Positions 5,130-13,646 of a DNA stretch of 22,888 nt are shown one piece after another. The stretch spans positions 1 to 22,888 of the forward strand of contig JAZNDR010000015.1 of assembly GCA_045588185.1 (NCBI GenBank), written 5' to 3'. Positions within the stretch are counted from its first letter, which is position 1, and each line of letters begins with the position of its first letter. The translations under genes and the position numbers were made by a program. The stretch is from Scatosoma sp045588185. GTDB lineage: Bacteria; Bacillota; Clostridia; Christensenellales; Borkfalkiaceae. The notes below the pieces were generated by a model. It saw only the letters and a list, made by a program, of their open reading frames with translations. It made no database searches and was not told the origin of the DNA.

Positions 5130-6743
5130 ATGGACAAGATTTTGGAATGGGTCGCGAAAATAAACAGCGCGATCAACGGCGTCGTGTGGGGCTGGCCGAT
5201 GATCATTTTGATTCTCGGTACGGGTATTTACCTCACTATCCGCACGAAATGCTTGCAGGTGCGTAAGTTCGGTACTTCGTGGGGCGAAACGATTATCCCT
5301 ACCGTCAAGAGCATTCGCATCAAGAAAGACAAGGTAGACGGCGGTATGAAAAAGGAGAAAACCATTTCTCCGTTCGAAGCGTTCTCTACCGCAATTTCGG
5401 GTACGGTCGGTACGGGTAACATTATCGGCGTTACCTCGGCGATTATGACGGGCGGCCCCGGTGCGGTGTTCTGGATGTGGATATCCGCGTTCTTCGGTAT
5501 GGTTACCAACTACGCCGAAAACGTTTTGGGTATGTTCTTCCGTAAAAAGGGGAGCGACGGCGAGTTCTCGGGCGGTCCTATGCAGTACCTCTCCGAGGGT
5601 GTCGGTAGAGGCGTGAAAGGCAAGCTCGGTTCGTTTTTGAGAGGCTTGGGTAAAACGCTCGGCGTTATGGCGGCGGTGTTCTGCGTGTTCGCCGCAATCG
5701 GTATGAGCGGTGCGCAAACCAACAATATCGCAGGTACTTTCGAAGATATCTTCGCGGGCAATGCCAAGATTGACACGGATATCGTCGTGCTTATCGTCGG
5801 TATCGTGGTAGCAATCGTTCTTGCGCTCGTTATCCTCGGCGGTATCAAAGCAATCGGTAGAGTTACCTCTATCCTCGTGCCGTTTATGTCGCTTATCTTT
5901 ATCTTAATGGCGCTTATCATCATTGCGGCAAACGTTACGATGATTGGTACGGCGTTCTCGCTTATCTTCTCTAACATTTTCAAATTCGAAACGGCAGTTG
6001 CAGGTTTCAGCGGTTACGTATTTGCGCAAATCATTCAAAAGGGTCTTGCGCGCGGCGTATTCTCGAACGAGGCGGGCTTGGGTTCGTCCGTTATCGCGCA
6101 CAGCGCGTCGGCCACCCGTGAACCTGTAAAGCAAGGTCTTTGGGGTATCTTCGAAGTATTCTTCGACACCTTTATTATCTGTACGCTTACCGCGCTCGTT
6201 ATTTTGGTTTCGTTCGGTAACGAAGCGGGTATGAAGGATATCCTCTACCGCGAGGACGCGCTTTCGACGACGGTCGTTTCCATGCGTGCGTTCCAAGGTC
6301 TGTTCGGTACGGTCGGTACGGTTATCTATGCAACCATTATCCCGCTGTTTGCGTTTACTACCATTTTGGCTTGGTCGTATTACGGGGAAAAGTGCGTGCA
6401 GTTCCTGTTCCGTAAAACGGGCGATAAGGGACAGAAAATCGCAACGATCGTCTTTAAAGTGGCGTACGTGCTTCTCGTTATCGTGGCGGCGGTTATGGAC
6501 AACACGCTGGCGTGGGAGATTTCGGATACCTTCAACGGCTTGATGGCGCTTCCCAACCTTATCGGTTTGGTATTCATGGGCGGTTTGGTCGCAAGAATTA
6601 CCAAAAACTACTTCGACCGTAAAAAGGGCAAGGACGTAGTGCCGATGCTTTCCGCTTACCCCGAACAAAACGAAGAATTTATCGCCGACATTGCTTTGGA
6701 AAATGCGGCGGAAGAAACCGCTTCGACAAGCGAAGAAGCGTAA
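5130..6743 (+). CDS. Alanine/glycine:cation symporter (AGCS family)
   Basis: A 537-residue integral membrane protein that imports small amino acids with Na+ or H+. The AGCS signature is clear: SPFEAFSTAISGTVGTGNI (80-98), GGPGAVFWMW (108-117) and GGPMQYL (148-154), plus the GLARGVFSNEAGLGSS segment in the middle of the chain. Many hydrophobic segments follow, and the C-terminal tail from about 500 is acidic and cytoplasmic. AGGAGG lies 9 bases before the ATG. The glycine riboswitch upstream argues that glycine is a substrate: high glycine would turn on uptake for use, or efflux. Single-gene unit; no strong terminator was seen before ilvE. Confidence 0.95.
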   Translation: MDKILEWVAKINSAINGVVWGWPMIILILGTGIYLTIRTKCLQVRKFGTSWGETIIPTVKSIRIKKDKVDGGMKKEKTISPFEAFSTAISGTVGTGNIIGVTSAIMTGGPGAVFWMWISAFFGMVTNYAENVLGMFFRKKGSDGEFSGGPMQYLSEGVGRGVKGKLGSFLRGLGKTLGVMAAVFCVFAAIGMSGAQTNNIAGTFEDIFAGNAKIDTDIVVLIVGIVVAIVLALVILGGIKAIGRVTSILVPFMSLIFILMALIIIAANVTMIGTAFSLIFSNIFKFETAVAGFSGYVFAQIIQKGLARGVFSNEAGLGSSVIAHSASATREPVKQGLWGIFEVFFDTFIICTLTALVILVSFGNEAGMKDILYREDALSTTVVSMRAFQGLFGTVGTVIYATIIPLFAFTTILAWSYYGEKCVQFLFRKTGDKGQKIATIVFKVAYVLLVIVAAVMDNTLAWEISDTFNGLMALPNLIGLVFMGGLVARITKNYFDRKKGKDVVPMLSAYPEQNEEFIADIALENAAEETASTSEEA

Positions 6744-6779
6744 AAATTAAAAAAACTTCATAAAAAAACGCAAAAACCG

Positions 6780-6808
6780 TTGACTAAACTTTTTCGGTGT
6801 GCTATTAT
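6780..6808 (+). promoter_or_regulatory. ilvE promoter
   Basis: TTGACT (6780-6785) and TATTAT (6803-6808) are separated by 17 bp, matching the sigma-A consensus 5/6 and 5/6. A second -10-like TATAAT (6813-6818) has no fitting -35. Confidence 0.7.
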
Positions 6809-6843
6809 ATTGTATAATTATTAAATTCAATACGATTTATAGC

Positions 6844-6866
6844 TTCAATTCGTTTTTTGAATTGAA
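6844..6866 (+). promoter_or_regulatory. Stem-loop just upstream of the ilvE ribosome binding site
   Basis: A perfect 8-bp inverted repeat TTCAATTC / GAATTGAA with a 7-nt loop (GTTTTTT) ends two bases before the GGGGAGG ribosome site of ilvE. It could be a protein operator or an mRNA 5' hairpin; with this AT-rich stem and no T-run after it, termination is unlikely. Confidence 0.45.
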
Positions 6867-6882
6867 ACGGGGAGGTTGATTT

Positions 6883-7944
6883 ATGGAAATCAAAATCACG
6901 AAAACGACGACTCCCAACGAGATGCCGCCGGAAGAGAAATTAGGGTTTGGTAAGGTATTCACCGACCATATGTTCATTATGGACTATGACGAGGGAAAAG
7001 GCTGGCACGATGCGCGAATCGTACCCTTTGGCAGAATATCCTTGCACCCCGCGTCAACGGTTTTGCATTACGGCGCGGAAATTTTCGAGGGTTTAAAAGC
7101 GTACCGCCGCGAGGACGGCGGCGTACAGCTGTTCAGACCTATGGAAAATATCAAGCGTATGAATAATTCCGCCGAGCGTATGAGCTTGCCCCTTTTAGAC
7201 GAGCAGGACGCTTTGGAAATTTTGGAAACTTTCGTAAGATTAGAAGAACGGTTCGTTCCCAAGTCCTTCGGGACTTCGCTGTATCTCCGTCCGTTTATGT
7301 TCGGGAACGACGAGGCGTTGGGGGTACACGCGGTAAAGAGCGCGACCTTTATGCTGATAGCGTCCCCCAGCGGAAGCTATTACGCCGAGGGTATCAATCC
7401 CGTTAAAATCATGATTGAAAACGAGGACGTACGAACGGTACGCGGCGGTACGGGCTACGCGAAGTGCGGGGGTAACTACGCGGCGAGCACGCGTGCGGGC
7501 GAAAGAGCGGCGAAGAAAGGCTATTCGCAGGTGCTTTGGCTGGACGGCGTGGAAAGAAAGTATATCGAAGAAGTGGGCGCGATGAACGTTATGTTCAAAA
7601 TCGACGGCGAAATCGTAACGCCGATGCTCACGGGTTCGATTCTCCCCGGCATTACGAGAAAGAGCTGTATCGAGGTATTGAAGTCGCTGGGCTATAAAGT
7701 AAGCGAACGACTGCTTTCGGTAGACGAGCTGGTAGAGGCTATGAAAAACGGCAAGTTAGAAGAGGCTTGGGGCTGCGGAACGGCGGCGGTCGTATCGCCG
7801 ATCGGGAAGCTTGCGTACGGCGACGACGAGTATATTATCAACGAGGGTAAAATCGGCGAGGTTACGCAAAAGCTGTACGATATCCTGACGGGGATTCAGT
7901 GGGGCAAGGTGGAAGATACCTTCGGCTGGGTTCATAAATTATAA
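6883..7944 (+). CDS. ilvE: Branched-chain amino acid aminotransferase
   Basis: Class IV PLP enzyme that makes valine, leucine and isoleucine from their 2-oxo acids with glutamate as amino donor. The 353 residues match the longer type of this family. Visible motifs: LHYGAEIFEGLKAYR (61-75), the PLP lysine Lys194 in GGTGYAKCGGNYA, YIEEVGAMNVMF (227-238), TGSILPGITR (250-259) and GCGTAAVVSPIG near the C-terminus. GGGGAGG lies about 8 bases before the ATG. It has its own promoter and is separated from leuA by the T-box leader, so it can be expressed independently of leucine charging. Confidence 0.96.
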   Translation: MEIKITKTTTPNEMPPEEKLGFGKVFTDHMFIMDYDEGKGWHDARIVPFGRISLHPASTVLHYGAEIFEGLKAYRREDGGVQLFRPMENIKRMNNSAERMSLPLLDEQDALEILETFVRLEERFVPKSFGTSLYLRPFMFGNDEALGVHAVKSATFMLIASPSGSYYAEGINPVKIMIENEDVRTVRGGTGYAKCGGNYAASTRAGERAAKKGYSQVLWLDGVERKYIEEVGAMNVMFKIDGEIVTPMLTGSILPGITRKSCIEVLKSLGYKVSERLLSVDELVEAMKNGKLEEAWGCGTAAVVSPIGKLAYGDDEYIINEGKIGEVTQKLYDILTGIQWGKVEDTFGWVHKL

Positions 7945-8024
7945 GCGGGTGCGCCCGTGAGGGGGCAAGGGTATTATTTTCCATAAAAATATCGGAAAAA
8001 GTTGAAAAAACCGCATACTACCTC

Positions 8025-8062
8025 TTGACAAAATCGAGAAAGTAGTATAAAATAGATATAAT
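8025..8062 (+). promoter_or_regulatory. Promoter of the T-box/leuA operon (exact -10 uncertain)
   Basis: A perfect TTGACA (8025-8030) precedes two possible -10 boxes: TATAAA (8046-8051, 15-bp spacer) and a perfect TATAAT (8057-8062) without a good -35 at the right distance. Either places the start just before the T-box stem I. Confidence 0.6.
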
Positions 8063-8075
8063 CATTATTTATAAA

Positions 8076-8358
8076 GGCATTGACGGGAAAAAAATCCGTG
8101 TGCTCCGTAAAAAACAGAGAGTCGGCGTTAGGTGTAAGCCGACACGGTCCACGGAATATAGCTCCTCCCCGAGCCTCCGAGAGAACGGCTTGAAAAAGCT
8201 TATTAGATTCGGACGGGTTTCCCCCGTTACAGGGAAAGTCTTTTCAGGACACGAGTGGGTGAACGGCGTTCACCAAGCAGAGTGGTACCGCGGAGAATAA
8301 CAAAAAGCTTCGTCTCTTTCCCAAGCGTTTTATCGGCGTGCGGAAACGAGGCGATTTT
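8076..8358 (+). promoter_or_regulatory. T-box leader (tRNA-sensing riboswitch), probably leucine-specific
   Basis: The 14-nt T-box AGAGTGGTACCGCG is at 8279-8292. Stem I shows a distal helix GTCGGC/GCCGAC (8121-8126 with 8138-8143) preceded by the ACAGAGAG bulge, and TCCGTG/CACGGA (8095-8100 with 8150-8155) below it. Stem III is GGTGAAC/GTTCACC (8258-8274). The terminator stem pairs 8310-8321 with 8342-8354 (one bulged base) and ends in TTTT. Uncharged tRNA binding the specifier and T-box stabilises the antiterminator and lets transcription enter leuA. The specifier lies in the loop after 8155; a CTC (Leu) triplet at 8162-8164 fits the operon, but this assignment is inferred from the gene. 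The region 7945-8024 holds nothing else clear, only a weak GC-rich hairpin after ilvE. Confidence 0.93.
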
Positions 8359-8386
8359 GTGTATAACTCAAAAAACGAGGACGACA

Positions 8387-10045
8387 ATGAAGAACAGTCA
8401 AAAATACGTAAAACAATATTTCACCCCGCAGGGGGTTACGATGGATTGGGTGAAAAAGTCCGCCATTGAAAAACCGCCCGTGTGGTGCAGCGTCGATTTA
8501 CGCGACGGCAATCAGGCGTTGATTATTCCGATGAGCTTGGAAGAAAAGCTGGAATTTTTCACCCTCCTTTGCAAAATCGGGTTCAAGGAAATCGAAGTGG
8601 GCTTCCCCGCGGCAAGCGAAACGGAATACGAATTCTGCCGTGCGCTTATCGAAAGAAAGCTTATTCCCGATGACGTTACCATTCAGGTACTCACGCAGTC
8701 GCGCGAGCATATCATTGCCAAGACCTTTGAGGCGTTAAAGGGCGCGAAGAATGCGATCGTGCATTTGTATAATTCCACCTCCGTGGCACAGCGCGAGCAG
8801 GTGTTCAAGCGTTCGAAGCAGGAGATTATCGATATTGCCGTATTCGGTGCGAAGCTTTGCAAGGAGTATCAGGAAAAGGCGGAAGGGAATTTCCGTTTGG
8901 AATATTCGCCCGAAAGCTTTACGGGTACGGAGCCTGAATTTGCGGCGGAAATCTGTAACGCAGTGCTCAATATTTGGCGGCCGACGGCGGATAAAAAGGC
9001 GATTATCAACCTGCCCGTAACGGTGGAGAACTCGATGCCGCACGTGTACGCAAGTCAGGTCGAATATATGTGCAAGAATTTGATAAACCGCGAAAACGTC
9101 GTGATTTCGCTGCACCCGCATAACGACCGCGGTTGTGCGGTAGCGGACAGCGAGATGGGCTTGCTTGCAGGCGGCGACAGAATAGAGGGTACGCTGTTTG
9201 GCAACGGCGAGCGTACGGGTAACGTCGATATCGTTACTTTGGCGTTGAATATGTATTCGCAGGGTGTTGACCCGAAGCTGGATTTTTCCGATTTACCCTC
9301 GATCACCGAGGTGTACGAGCGCGTAACGAGAATGAAAGTGAGCGAAAGACAGCCGTACAGCGGACAGTTGGTGTTTGCGGCGTTCTCGGGTTCGCACCAA
9401 GACGCGATTGCGAAAGGTATGAAATATCGGGTGGAAAGGAATACGGGGACTTGGACCGTGCCTTATCTCCCGCTCGACCCTGCCGACGTGGGCAGAGTGT
9501 ACGAGGCGGACGTTATCCGCATCAATTCGCAGTCGGGAAAGGGCGGTATTGGGTATATCCTCGAAACGCAGTTTAAGCTGATACTTCCCCCGAAAATGCG
9601 CGAGCAGTTCGGTTATCACGTCAAGAGCATTTCCGACCACGAACACAGAGAGCTTGCTTCGAAAGAGGTATACGACATATTCCTGCGCGATTTCGTCAAT
9701 TTGACGGAGAAGCTGAACGTGTTGGAAGCGGGCTACGAGGAAACGGAAACGGGGCTTGTGAAAGGCAAAATCGTTATCGAATACGCGGGCAAAGCGGAAA
9801 CGGTGGAAGTGGAAGGCAACGGCAGACTCGATTGCGTGAGTATGGCAATCAAGCAGGTAACGGGCAAGGACTACGTGTTGGAAAATTACGTCGAGCACGC
9901 GCTGGAAGAGAAATCGACCTCGCAAGCGGCTTCGTATATCTGTATCGTATCCAACGGCAAGCCGTACTGGGGCGCGGGTATTCACACCGATATTATGACC
10001 TCGTCGGTGAGAGCGTTGGTATCCGCCGTAAACCGTATGCTGTAA
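8387..10045 (+). CDS. leuA: 2-isopropylmalate synthase
   Basis: First committed step of leucine synthesis: condenses acetyl-CoA with 2-oxoisovalerate. The 552 residues fit the long (actinobacterial/yeast-type) LeuA family. The TIM-barrel metal site is complete: DLRDGNQ (Arg39, Asp40), HPHND (His243, His245) and GNGERTGN (Asn279). The C-terminal region from about 430 is the regulatory LeuA dimer domain that binds leucine in relatives. An open frame extends upstream to 8255, but it runs through the T-box and terminator; the ATG at 8387, 6 bases after GAGG, is the sensible start. The stop codon overlaps the 5' arm of the repeat element in the leuA-ilvB gap. Confidence 0.95.
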   Translation: MKNSQKYVKQYFTPQGVTMDWVKKSAIEKPPVWCSVDLRDGNQALIIPMSLEEKLEFFTLLCKIGFKEIEVGFPAASETEYEFCRALIERKLIPDDVTIQVLTQSREHIIAKTFEALKGAKNAIVHLYNSTSVAQREQVFKRSKQEIIDIAVFGAKLCKEYQEKAEGNFRLEYSPESFTGTEPEFAAEICNAVLNIWRPTADKKAIINLPVTVENSMPHVYASQVEYMCKNLINRENVVISLHPHNDRGCAVADSEMGLLAGGDRIEGTLFGNGERTGNVDIVTLALNMYSQGVDPKLDFSDLPSITEVYERVTRMKVSERQPYSGQLVFAAFSGSHQDAIAKGMKYRVERNTGTWTVPYLPLDPADVGRVYEADVIRINSQSGKGGIGYILETQFKLILPPKMREQFGYHVKSISDHEHRELASKEVYDIFLRDFVNLTEKLNVLEAGYEETETGLVKGKIVIEYAGKAETVEVEGNGRLDCVSMAIKQVTGKDYVLENYVEHALEEKSTSQAASYICIVSNGKPYWGAGIHTDIMTSSVRALVSAVNRML

Positions 10046-10167
10046 AATGAAGAATATGCTACGAAATACGGCGTCAGACTTGCGTTTTGCCTCGCTCGTT
10101 TACTATTTGTAAACTCCCGTCGGCAAAGCCGCGTCTTCCTTGTCTTTCTTGCATCTTGCTTCATTTT
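10044..10167. repeat. Intergenic hairpin repeat element, copy A (leuA-ilvB)
   Basis: A roughly 124-bp palindromic unit. Ends AAAATGAAG (10044-10052) and CTTCATTTT (10159-10167) pair, as do ATGC/GCAT, AGAC/GTCT, TTTGCC/GGCAAA and a central GTTTAC-GTAAAC. It is related to 16692-16810: internal segments such as AATACGGCGT, CCTCGCTCGTTTAC, CCCGTCGG and CCTTGTCTT are shared, while the paired arms differ together. Function unknown; see findings. Confidence 0.75.
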
Positions 10168-10227
10168 ACTTCGCTTGAAACGGCAAGGAGAAAAACTATT
10201 TCAAACAATTAAGGAGAGAAAAAACAT

Positions 10228-11904
10228 ATGAAATTAACGGGTGCGCAAATTTTAATAAAAACCCTCATTGAACAGGGCGTTACCGACGTGTTCGGTTACC
10301 CCGGGGGACAGGTTATCAATATTTATGACGCGCTGTATCAATATAAAGACGAAATCAATCACGTTTTAACGGCGCACGAGCAGGGCGCGGCACACGCCGC
10401 CGACGGCTATTCCCGCGCGACGGGCAAGGTGGGCGTTTGTATCGCAACCAGCGGTCCGGGCGCGACCAACCTCGTTACGGGTATCGCGACCGCTATGCTC
10501 GACTCTATCCCGATGGTAGCAATCACGGGCAACGTGCCTTGTTCGCTCATCGGTAAGGACAGCTTCCAAGAAATCGACATTACGGGCGTAACCCTGCCCA
10601 TCACCAAGCATAATTTCTTCGTCAACAAGATAGAGGACTTGGCGGACACCATTCGCGAGGCGTTCTCGATTGCAAAATCGGGCAGACCGGGACCTGTACT
10701 CGTCGATATTCCCAAGGACGTGCAGGTGGGCAGTTACGAATACGAACCGCAACCGATCGTAGAGAAAATTCCTTTGCCCAAGGTAGAGGAAAGCTTAATT
10801 GAAGAAGCGGCGAAGCTTATCAATGCGTCGAAGCGTCCGTATATCTATATCGGCGGCGGCGCGGCAGGGCTTGGAATGGGCGAGGCTATCGTCGAGTTCG
10901 CAAATAAAATCGACGCGGTTATCGGCTGTTCGTTTATGGGTCTTTCGGCTGTGCCCCAAGAGAGCGAGCGTTTCCTCGGTATGCAGGGTATGCACGGGCA
11001 TTACGCTTCGTCTATGTCGCAAAACGAAGCCGACCTTATCCTGGCAGTGGGCGTGCGTTTCTCCGACCGTGCGACGGGCAACGTTTCCAAATTCGCAAAG
11101 CAAAGCAAAATCATTCAGCTTGACCCCGATTGCGCGGAAATCAATAAAAACGTACGCGTAGATTTAGGGCTCGTGGGCGACGTATACGATTCGTTCAGCC
11201 GTATCGTAGAAAAGTGCGAAAAGAAGAGCAGTCCCGAATGGATTTCCCGCGTTCGTCAGCTCAAAGCGGAAGAGCTTGCCTTTGAGGAAGAAATCGCGCA
11301 GGCGGACAAATCCCCGCTTACCCCCAAACAGGTATTCGATATTATCAATGCGGAAAAGCCCGCGGGCACGATTATCACGACGGACGTAGGTCAGCACCAA
11401 ATGTGGACGGCGCAATACGTAACCTTCGACCGTCCCCGTCGGTTCGTATCGAGCGGCGGCTTGGGTACGATGGGCTTCGGCTTGGGCGCGGCAATGGGCG
11501 CGTACGTAGCGACCAAAGACCCCACGGTTTTGATTACGGGCGACGGAAGTTTCGGTATGAACCTCAACGAGCTGGCAACCGCAGTTACTTATAAAATCCC
11601 CGTTGTAATAGTGCTTATGAACAACGGCGTGTTGGGTATGGTTCGGCAGTGGCAAACGCTGTTCTTTGGCAAACGGTATTCGAACACGGTGCTGGAAAGA
11701 AAGACCGACTTCGTTGCGCTCGCCAAGGCGTTCGGTGCGGAAGCGTATTTAGCGGAAACGCCCGTAGAGTTTAGAAAAGCGTTCGTGGCGGCGGTGAAAT
11801 CGGGCAAGCCCGTCGTAATCGACGCGCGTATCGACAAGGACGAAATGGTATTGCCGATGCTGCCCCCCGGCGGAGCAATCAGCGATATTATCACGAAAGT
11901 GTAA
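10228..11904 (+). CDS. ilvB: Acetolactate synthase, large (catalytic) subunit
   Basis: TPP- and FAD-dependent enzyme that joins two pyruvates (valine/leucine branch) or pyruvate and 2-oxobutyrate (isoleucine branch). The 558 residues show an N-terminal TPP domain with catalytic Glu51 in HEQGAAHAADGYSRATG, then SGPGATNLVTGIATA (75-89), a central FAD-type domain and the C-terminal TPP motif beginning GDGSFGMN at 438 and ending in the MNN about 27 residues later, with the GMVRQWQ segment after it. AAGGAGAG lies 9 bases before the ATG. Its regulatory subunit IlvN follows after a 150-bp gap that contains a second repeat family. Confidence 0.97.
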   Translation: MKLTGAQILIKTLIEQGVTDVFGYPGGQVINIYDALYQYKDEINHVLTAHEQGAAHAADGYSRATGKVGVCIATSGPGATNLVTGIATAMLDSIPMVAITGNVPCSLIGKDSFQEIDITGVTLPITKHNFFVNKIEDLADTIREAFSIAKSGRPGPVLVDIPKDVQVGSYEYEPQPIVEKIPLPKVEESLIEEAAKLINASKRPYIYIGGGAAGLGMGEAIVEFANKIDAVIGCSFMGLSAVPQESERFLGMQGMHGHYASSMSQNEADLILAVGVRFSDRATGNVSKFAKQSKIIQLDPDCAEINKNVRVDLGLVGDVYDSFSRIVEKCEKKSSPEWISRVRQLKAEELAFEEEIAQADKSPLTPKQVFDIINAEKPAGTIITTDVGQHQMWTAQYVTFDRPRRFVSSGGLGTMGFGLGAAMGAYVATKDPTVLITGDGSFGMNLNELATAVTYKIPVVIVLMNNGVLGMVRQWQTLFFGKRYSNTVLERKTDFVALAKAFGAEAYLAETPVEFRKAFVAAVKSGKPVVIDARIDKDEMVLPMLPPGGAISDIITKV

Positions 11905-11924
11905 AAAGCGAAAAGCGCAAAAAA

Positions 11925-11977
11925 GCAAAACGCAGTTTTGCGCTAAATACCGCGTAGCGGTCAATCGCTATGGCGAA
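11925..11977. repeat. 53-bp triple-hairpin repeat, copy 1 (ilvB-ilvN)
   Basis: Matches 20921-20973 at 52 of 53 positions. It contains three small hairpins: GCAAAAC-GCA-GTTTTGC, ACCGC-GTA-GCGGT and TCGC-TATG-GCGA. The only difference from the other copy is in the first loop. It lies 20 bp after the ilvB stop. Confidence 0.8.
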
Positions 11978-12054
11978 CAACGACAAAGTAAATGCAAAAT
12001 GCAAAATTATTGACGAGCATTTTAACGATTACTAATTCAAGGTAGGATTACATT

Positions 12055-12555
12055 ATGGAAAACAATAAATTCGTAATTGCAGTATACGTAGACAACAAGG
12101 CGGGCGTACTGACGAGAGTTACGGGTATGTTTACTCGCCGCGGTTTTAATATCGACGCGCTTACCGTGGGGGAAACCGAACACTCCGAATATTCCCGTAT
12201 CACGATTTGTATGAGCGGGGACGACTACGCAAAAGCGCAAATGATCAATCAGCTGAAAAAATTGCTGGTCGTGAAAAAGGTTGAAGTGCTTGAAGACGAG
12301 CCTATCAAGCGTGAGCTGATGCTGATTAAAGTCAAGAACGAATCGGTCAACAGAAGCGAAATTATGACGGCGGTGGACGTGTTCCGCGCAAGCGTTATCG
12401 ACTATTCCACCGAGGGTATGTGTATCGAAGTAACGGGCAATCCGTCCAAGATCGACGCGTTCGTGAAATTGATGCAGCCGTTCGGGATTCTCGAAATGTG
12501 CCGTACGGGTATCGTCGCACTCGATAGAGGAACTTCCACTCTTTTTTCCAAATAA
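12055..12555 (+). CDS. ilvN: Acetolactate synthase, small (regulatory) subunit
   Basis: The 166-residue regulatory partner of IlvB; it activates the large subunit and mediates feedback inhibition, usually by valine. An N-terminal ACT domain (about 4-78) is clear, with VDNKAGVLTRVTGMFTRRGFNI at 12-33, and the second, C-terminal domain characteristic of the family follows (KRELMLIKV onward). The length is that of IlvH/IlvN of most bacteria. An AAGGTAGG ribosome site lies about 9 bases before the ATG. The 3' end runs into an A/T-rich tract before ilvC. Confidence 0.96.
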   Translation: MENNKFVIAVYVDNKAGVLTRVTGMFTRRGFNIDALTVGETEHSEYSRITICMSGDDYAKAQMINQLKKLLVVKKVEVLEDEPIKRELMLIKVKNESVNRSEIMTAVDVFRASVIDYSTEGMCIEVTGNPSKIDAFVKLMQPFGILEMCRTGIVALDRGTSTLFSK

Positions 12556-12556
12556 C

Positions 12557-12586
12557 AAAATAAAAAATAAAAATAAAAATAAAATT
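12557..12586. repeat. A/T-rich short tandem repeat between ilvN and ilvC
   Basis: About 30 bp of A and T only, mostly repeats of a 5- or 6-base AAAAT unit, directly after the ilvN stop and before the AAAGGACAGG ribosome site of ilvC. Such unstructured A-rich leaders often aid ribosome loading; length variation by slippage is possible. Confidence 0.6.
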
Positions 12587-12608
12587 TATAAAGGACAGGA
12601 ACAAAATT

Positions 12609-13628
12609 ATGGCAAACAGAATTTTTTATCAACAGGATTGTGATTTAAACAAGCTCAACGGCAAGACGGTAGCGATCATCGGTTACGGTTCGCAGGGCCA
12701 CGCGCACGCGCTCAACCTCAAAGATTCGGGCGTTAAGGTTATCGTCGGTTTGTATAAGGGCAGCAAGAGCTGGGAAAAGGCTGAAAAGCAGGGCTTGACC
12801 GTTATGACGGCGGCGGAAGCGGCGAAAGCGGCGGATTTGATTATGATTCTTATCAACGACGAGAAGCAGGCGAAGCTGTACAAAGAAAGCATTGAACCCA
12901 ACCTTACCGAAGGCAAGACCTTGGCGTTTGCGCACGGCTTCAACATTCATTTCGGCTGCATTAAGCCCCCGAAGCTCGTCAACGTTATCATGTTTGCTCC
13001 CAAGGGCCCCGGTCATACGGTACGCAGCGAATACCAGGTAGGCAAGGGCGTGCCCTGTCTTATCGCGGTTGAGCAGGACGCAACGGGCGACGCGCTCGAT
13101 ATCGGTTTGGCGTACGCGCTGGGTATCGGCGGTGCGAGAGCGGGCGTTTTGGAAACGAATTTCAGAACGGAAACGGAAACCGACTTGTTCGGCGAACAGG
13201 CAGTACTTTGCGGCGGTGTTTGCGCGCTGATGCAGGCGGGCTTCGAAACGCTTGTAGAAGCAGGCTACGACCCTCGTAACGCATACTTCGAATGTATCCA
13301 CGAAATGAAGCTCATTGTTGACCTTATCTATCAGAGCGGTTTCGAGGGTATGCGCTATTCGATTTCCAACACGGCGGAATACGGCGACTATATCACTGGC
13401 CCGAAGATTATCACCGAGGAAACGAAGAAGGCTATGAAGAAGGTATTGAAGGATATCCAAGACGGTACTTTCGCAAAAGACTTCCTTTTGGATATGTCCG
13501 ACGCAGGCTCGCAGGTACACTTCAACGCAATGAGAAAGATTGCGGCGGAGCACCCTTCCGAAGTAGTCGGCAAGGATATCAGAAAGCTGTATAGCTGGGC
13601 GGATGAAGAGAAGTTCATCAACAACTAA
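12609..13628 (+). CDS. ilvC: Ketol-acid reductoisomerase, class I
   Basis: Mg-dependent isomerisation and NAD(P)H reduction of acetolactate and acetohydroxybutyrate. The 339 residues mark the short class I form. The Rossmann motif is GYGSQG (25-30); the cofactor-specificity loop is GLYKGSKSW (47-55), where Ser52 and Ser54 fit NADPH phosphate binding but the more usual Arg after GL is Tyr49. The metal and catalytic set is His109, Asp192, Glu196, Glu228 and Glu232 (TETDLFGEQ and YFECIHEMKL). It lies 53 bp after ilvN and 96 bp before ilvD, the latter gap holding a large stem-loop. Confidence 0.97.
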   Translation: MANRIFYQQDCDLNKLNGKTVAIIGYGSQGHAHALNLKDSGVKVIVGLYKGSKSWEKAEKQGLTVMTAAEAAKAADLIMILINDEKQAKLYKESIEPNLTEGKTLAFAHGFNIHFGCIKPPKLVNVIMFAPKGPGHTVRSEYQVGKGVPCLIAVEQDATGDALDIGLAYALGIGGARAGVLETNFRTETETDLFGEQAVLCGGVCALMQAGFETLVEAGYDPRNAYFECIHEMKLIVDLIYQSGFEGMRYSISNTAEYGDYITGPKIITEETKKAMKKVLKDIQDGTFAKDFLLDMSDAGSQVHFNAMRKIAAEHPSEVVGKDIRKLYSWADEEKFINN

Positions 13629-13646
13629 TTCACACGGCAATATATT

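Noticed and set aside
6717..6745. CGCTT-AAGCG hairpin at the 3' end of the symporter gene as a terminator
   Set aside because: Only 5 bp, inside the coding end, with no T-run; too weak to call.
7949..7980. GC-rich hairpin after ilvE followed by ATTATTTT as a terminator
   Set aside because: Six base pairs with a bulge and a broken T-run; possible but not convincing, so not listed as a feature.
8100..8386. Short plus-strand frames upstream of leuA, one in frame with leuA
   Set aside because: They read through the T-box stems, the T-box motif and the terminator; the leuA ATG at 8387 has its own ribosome site.
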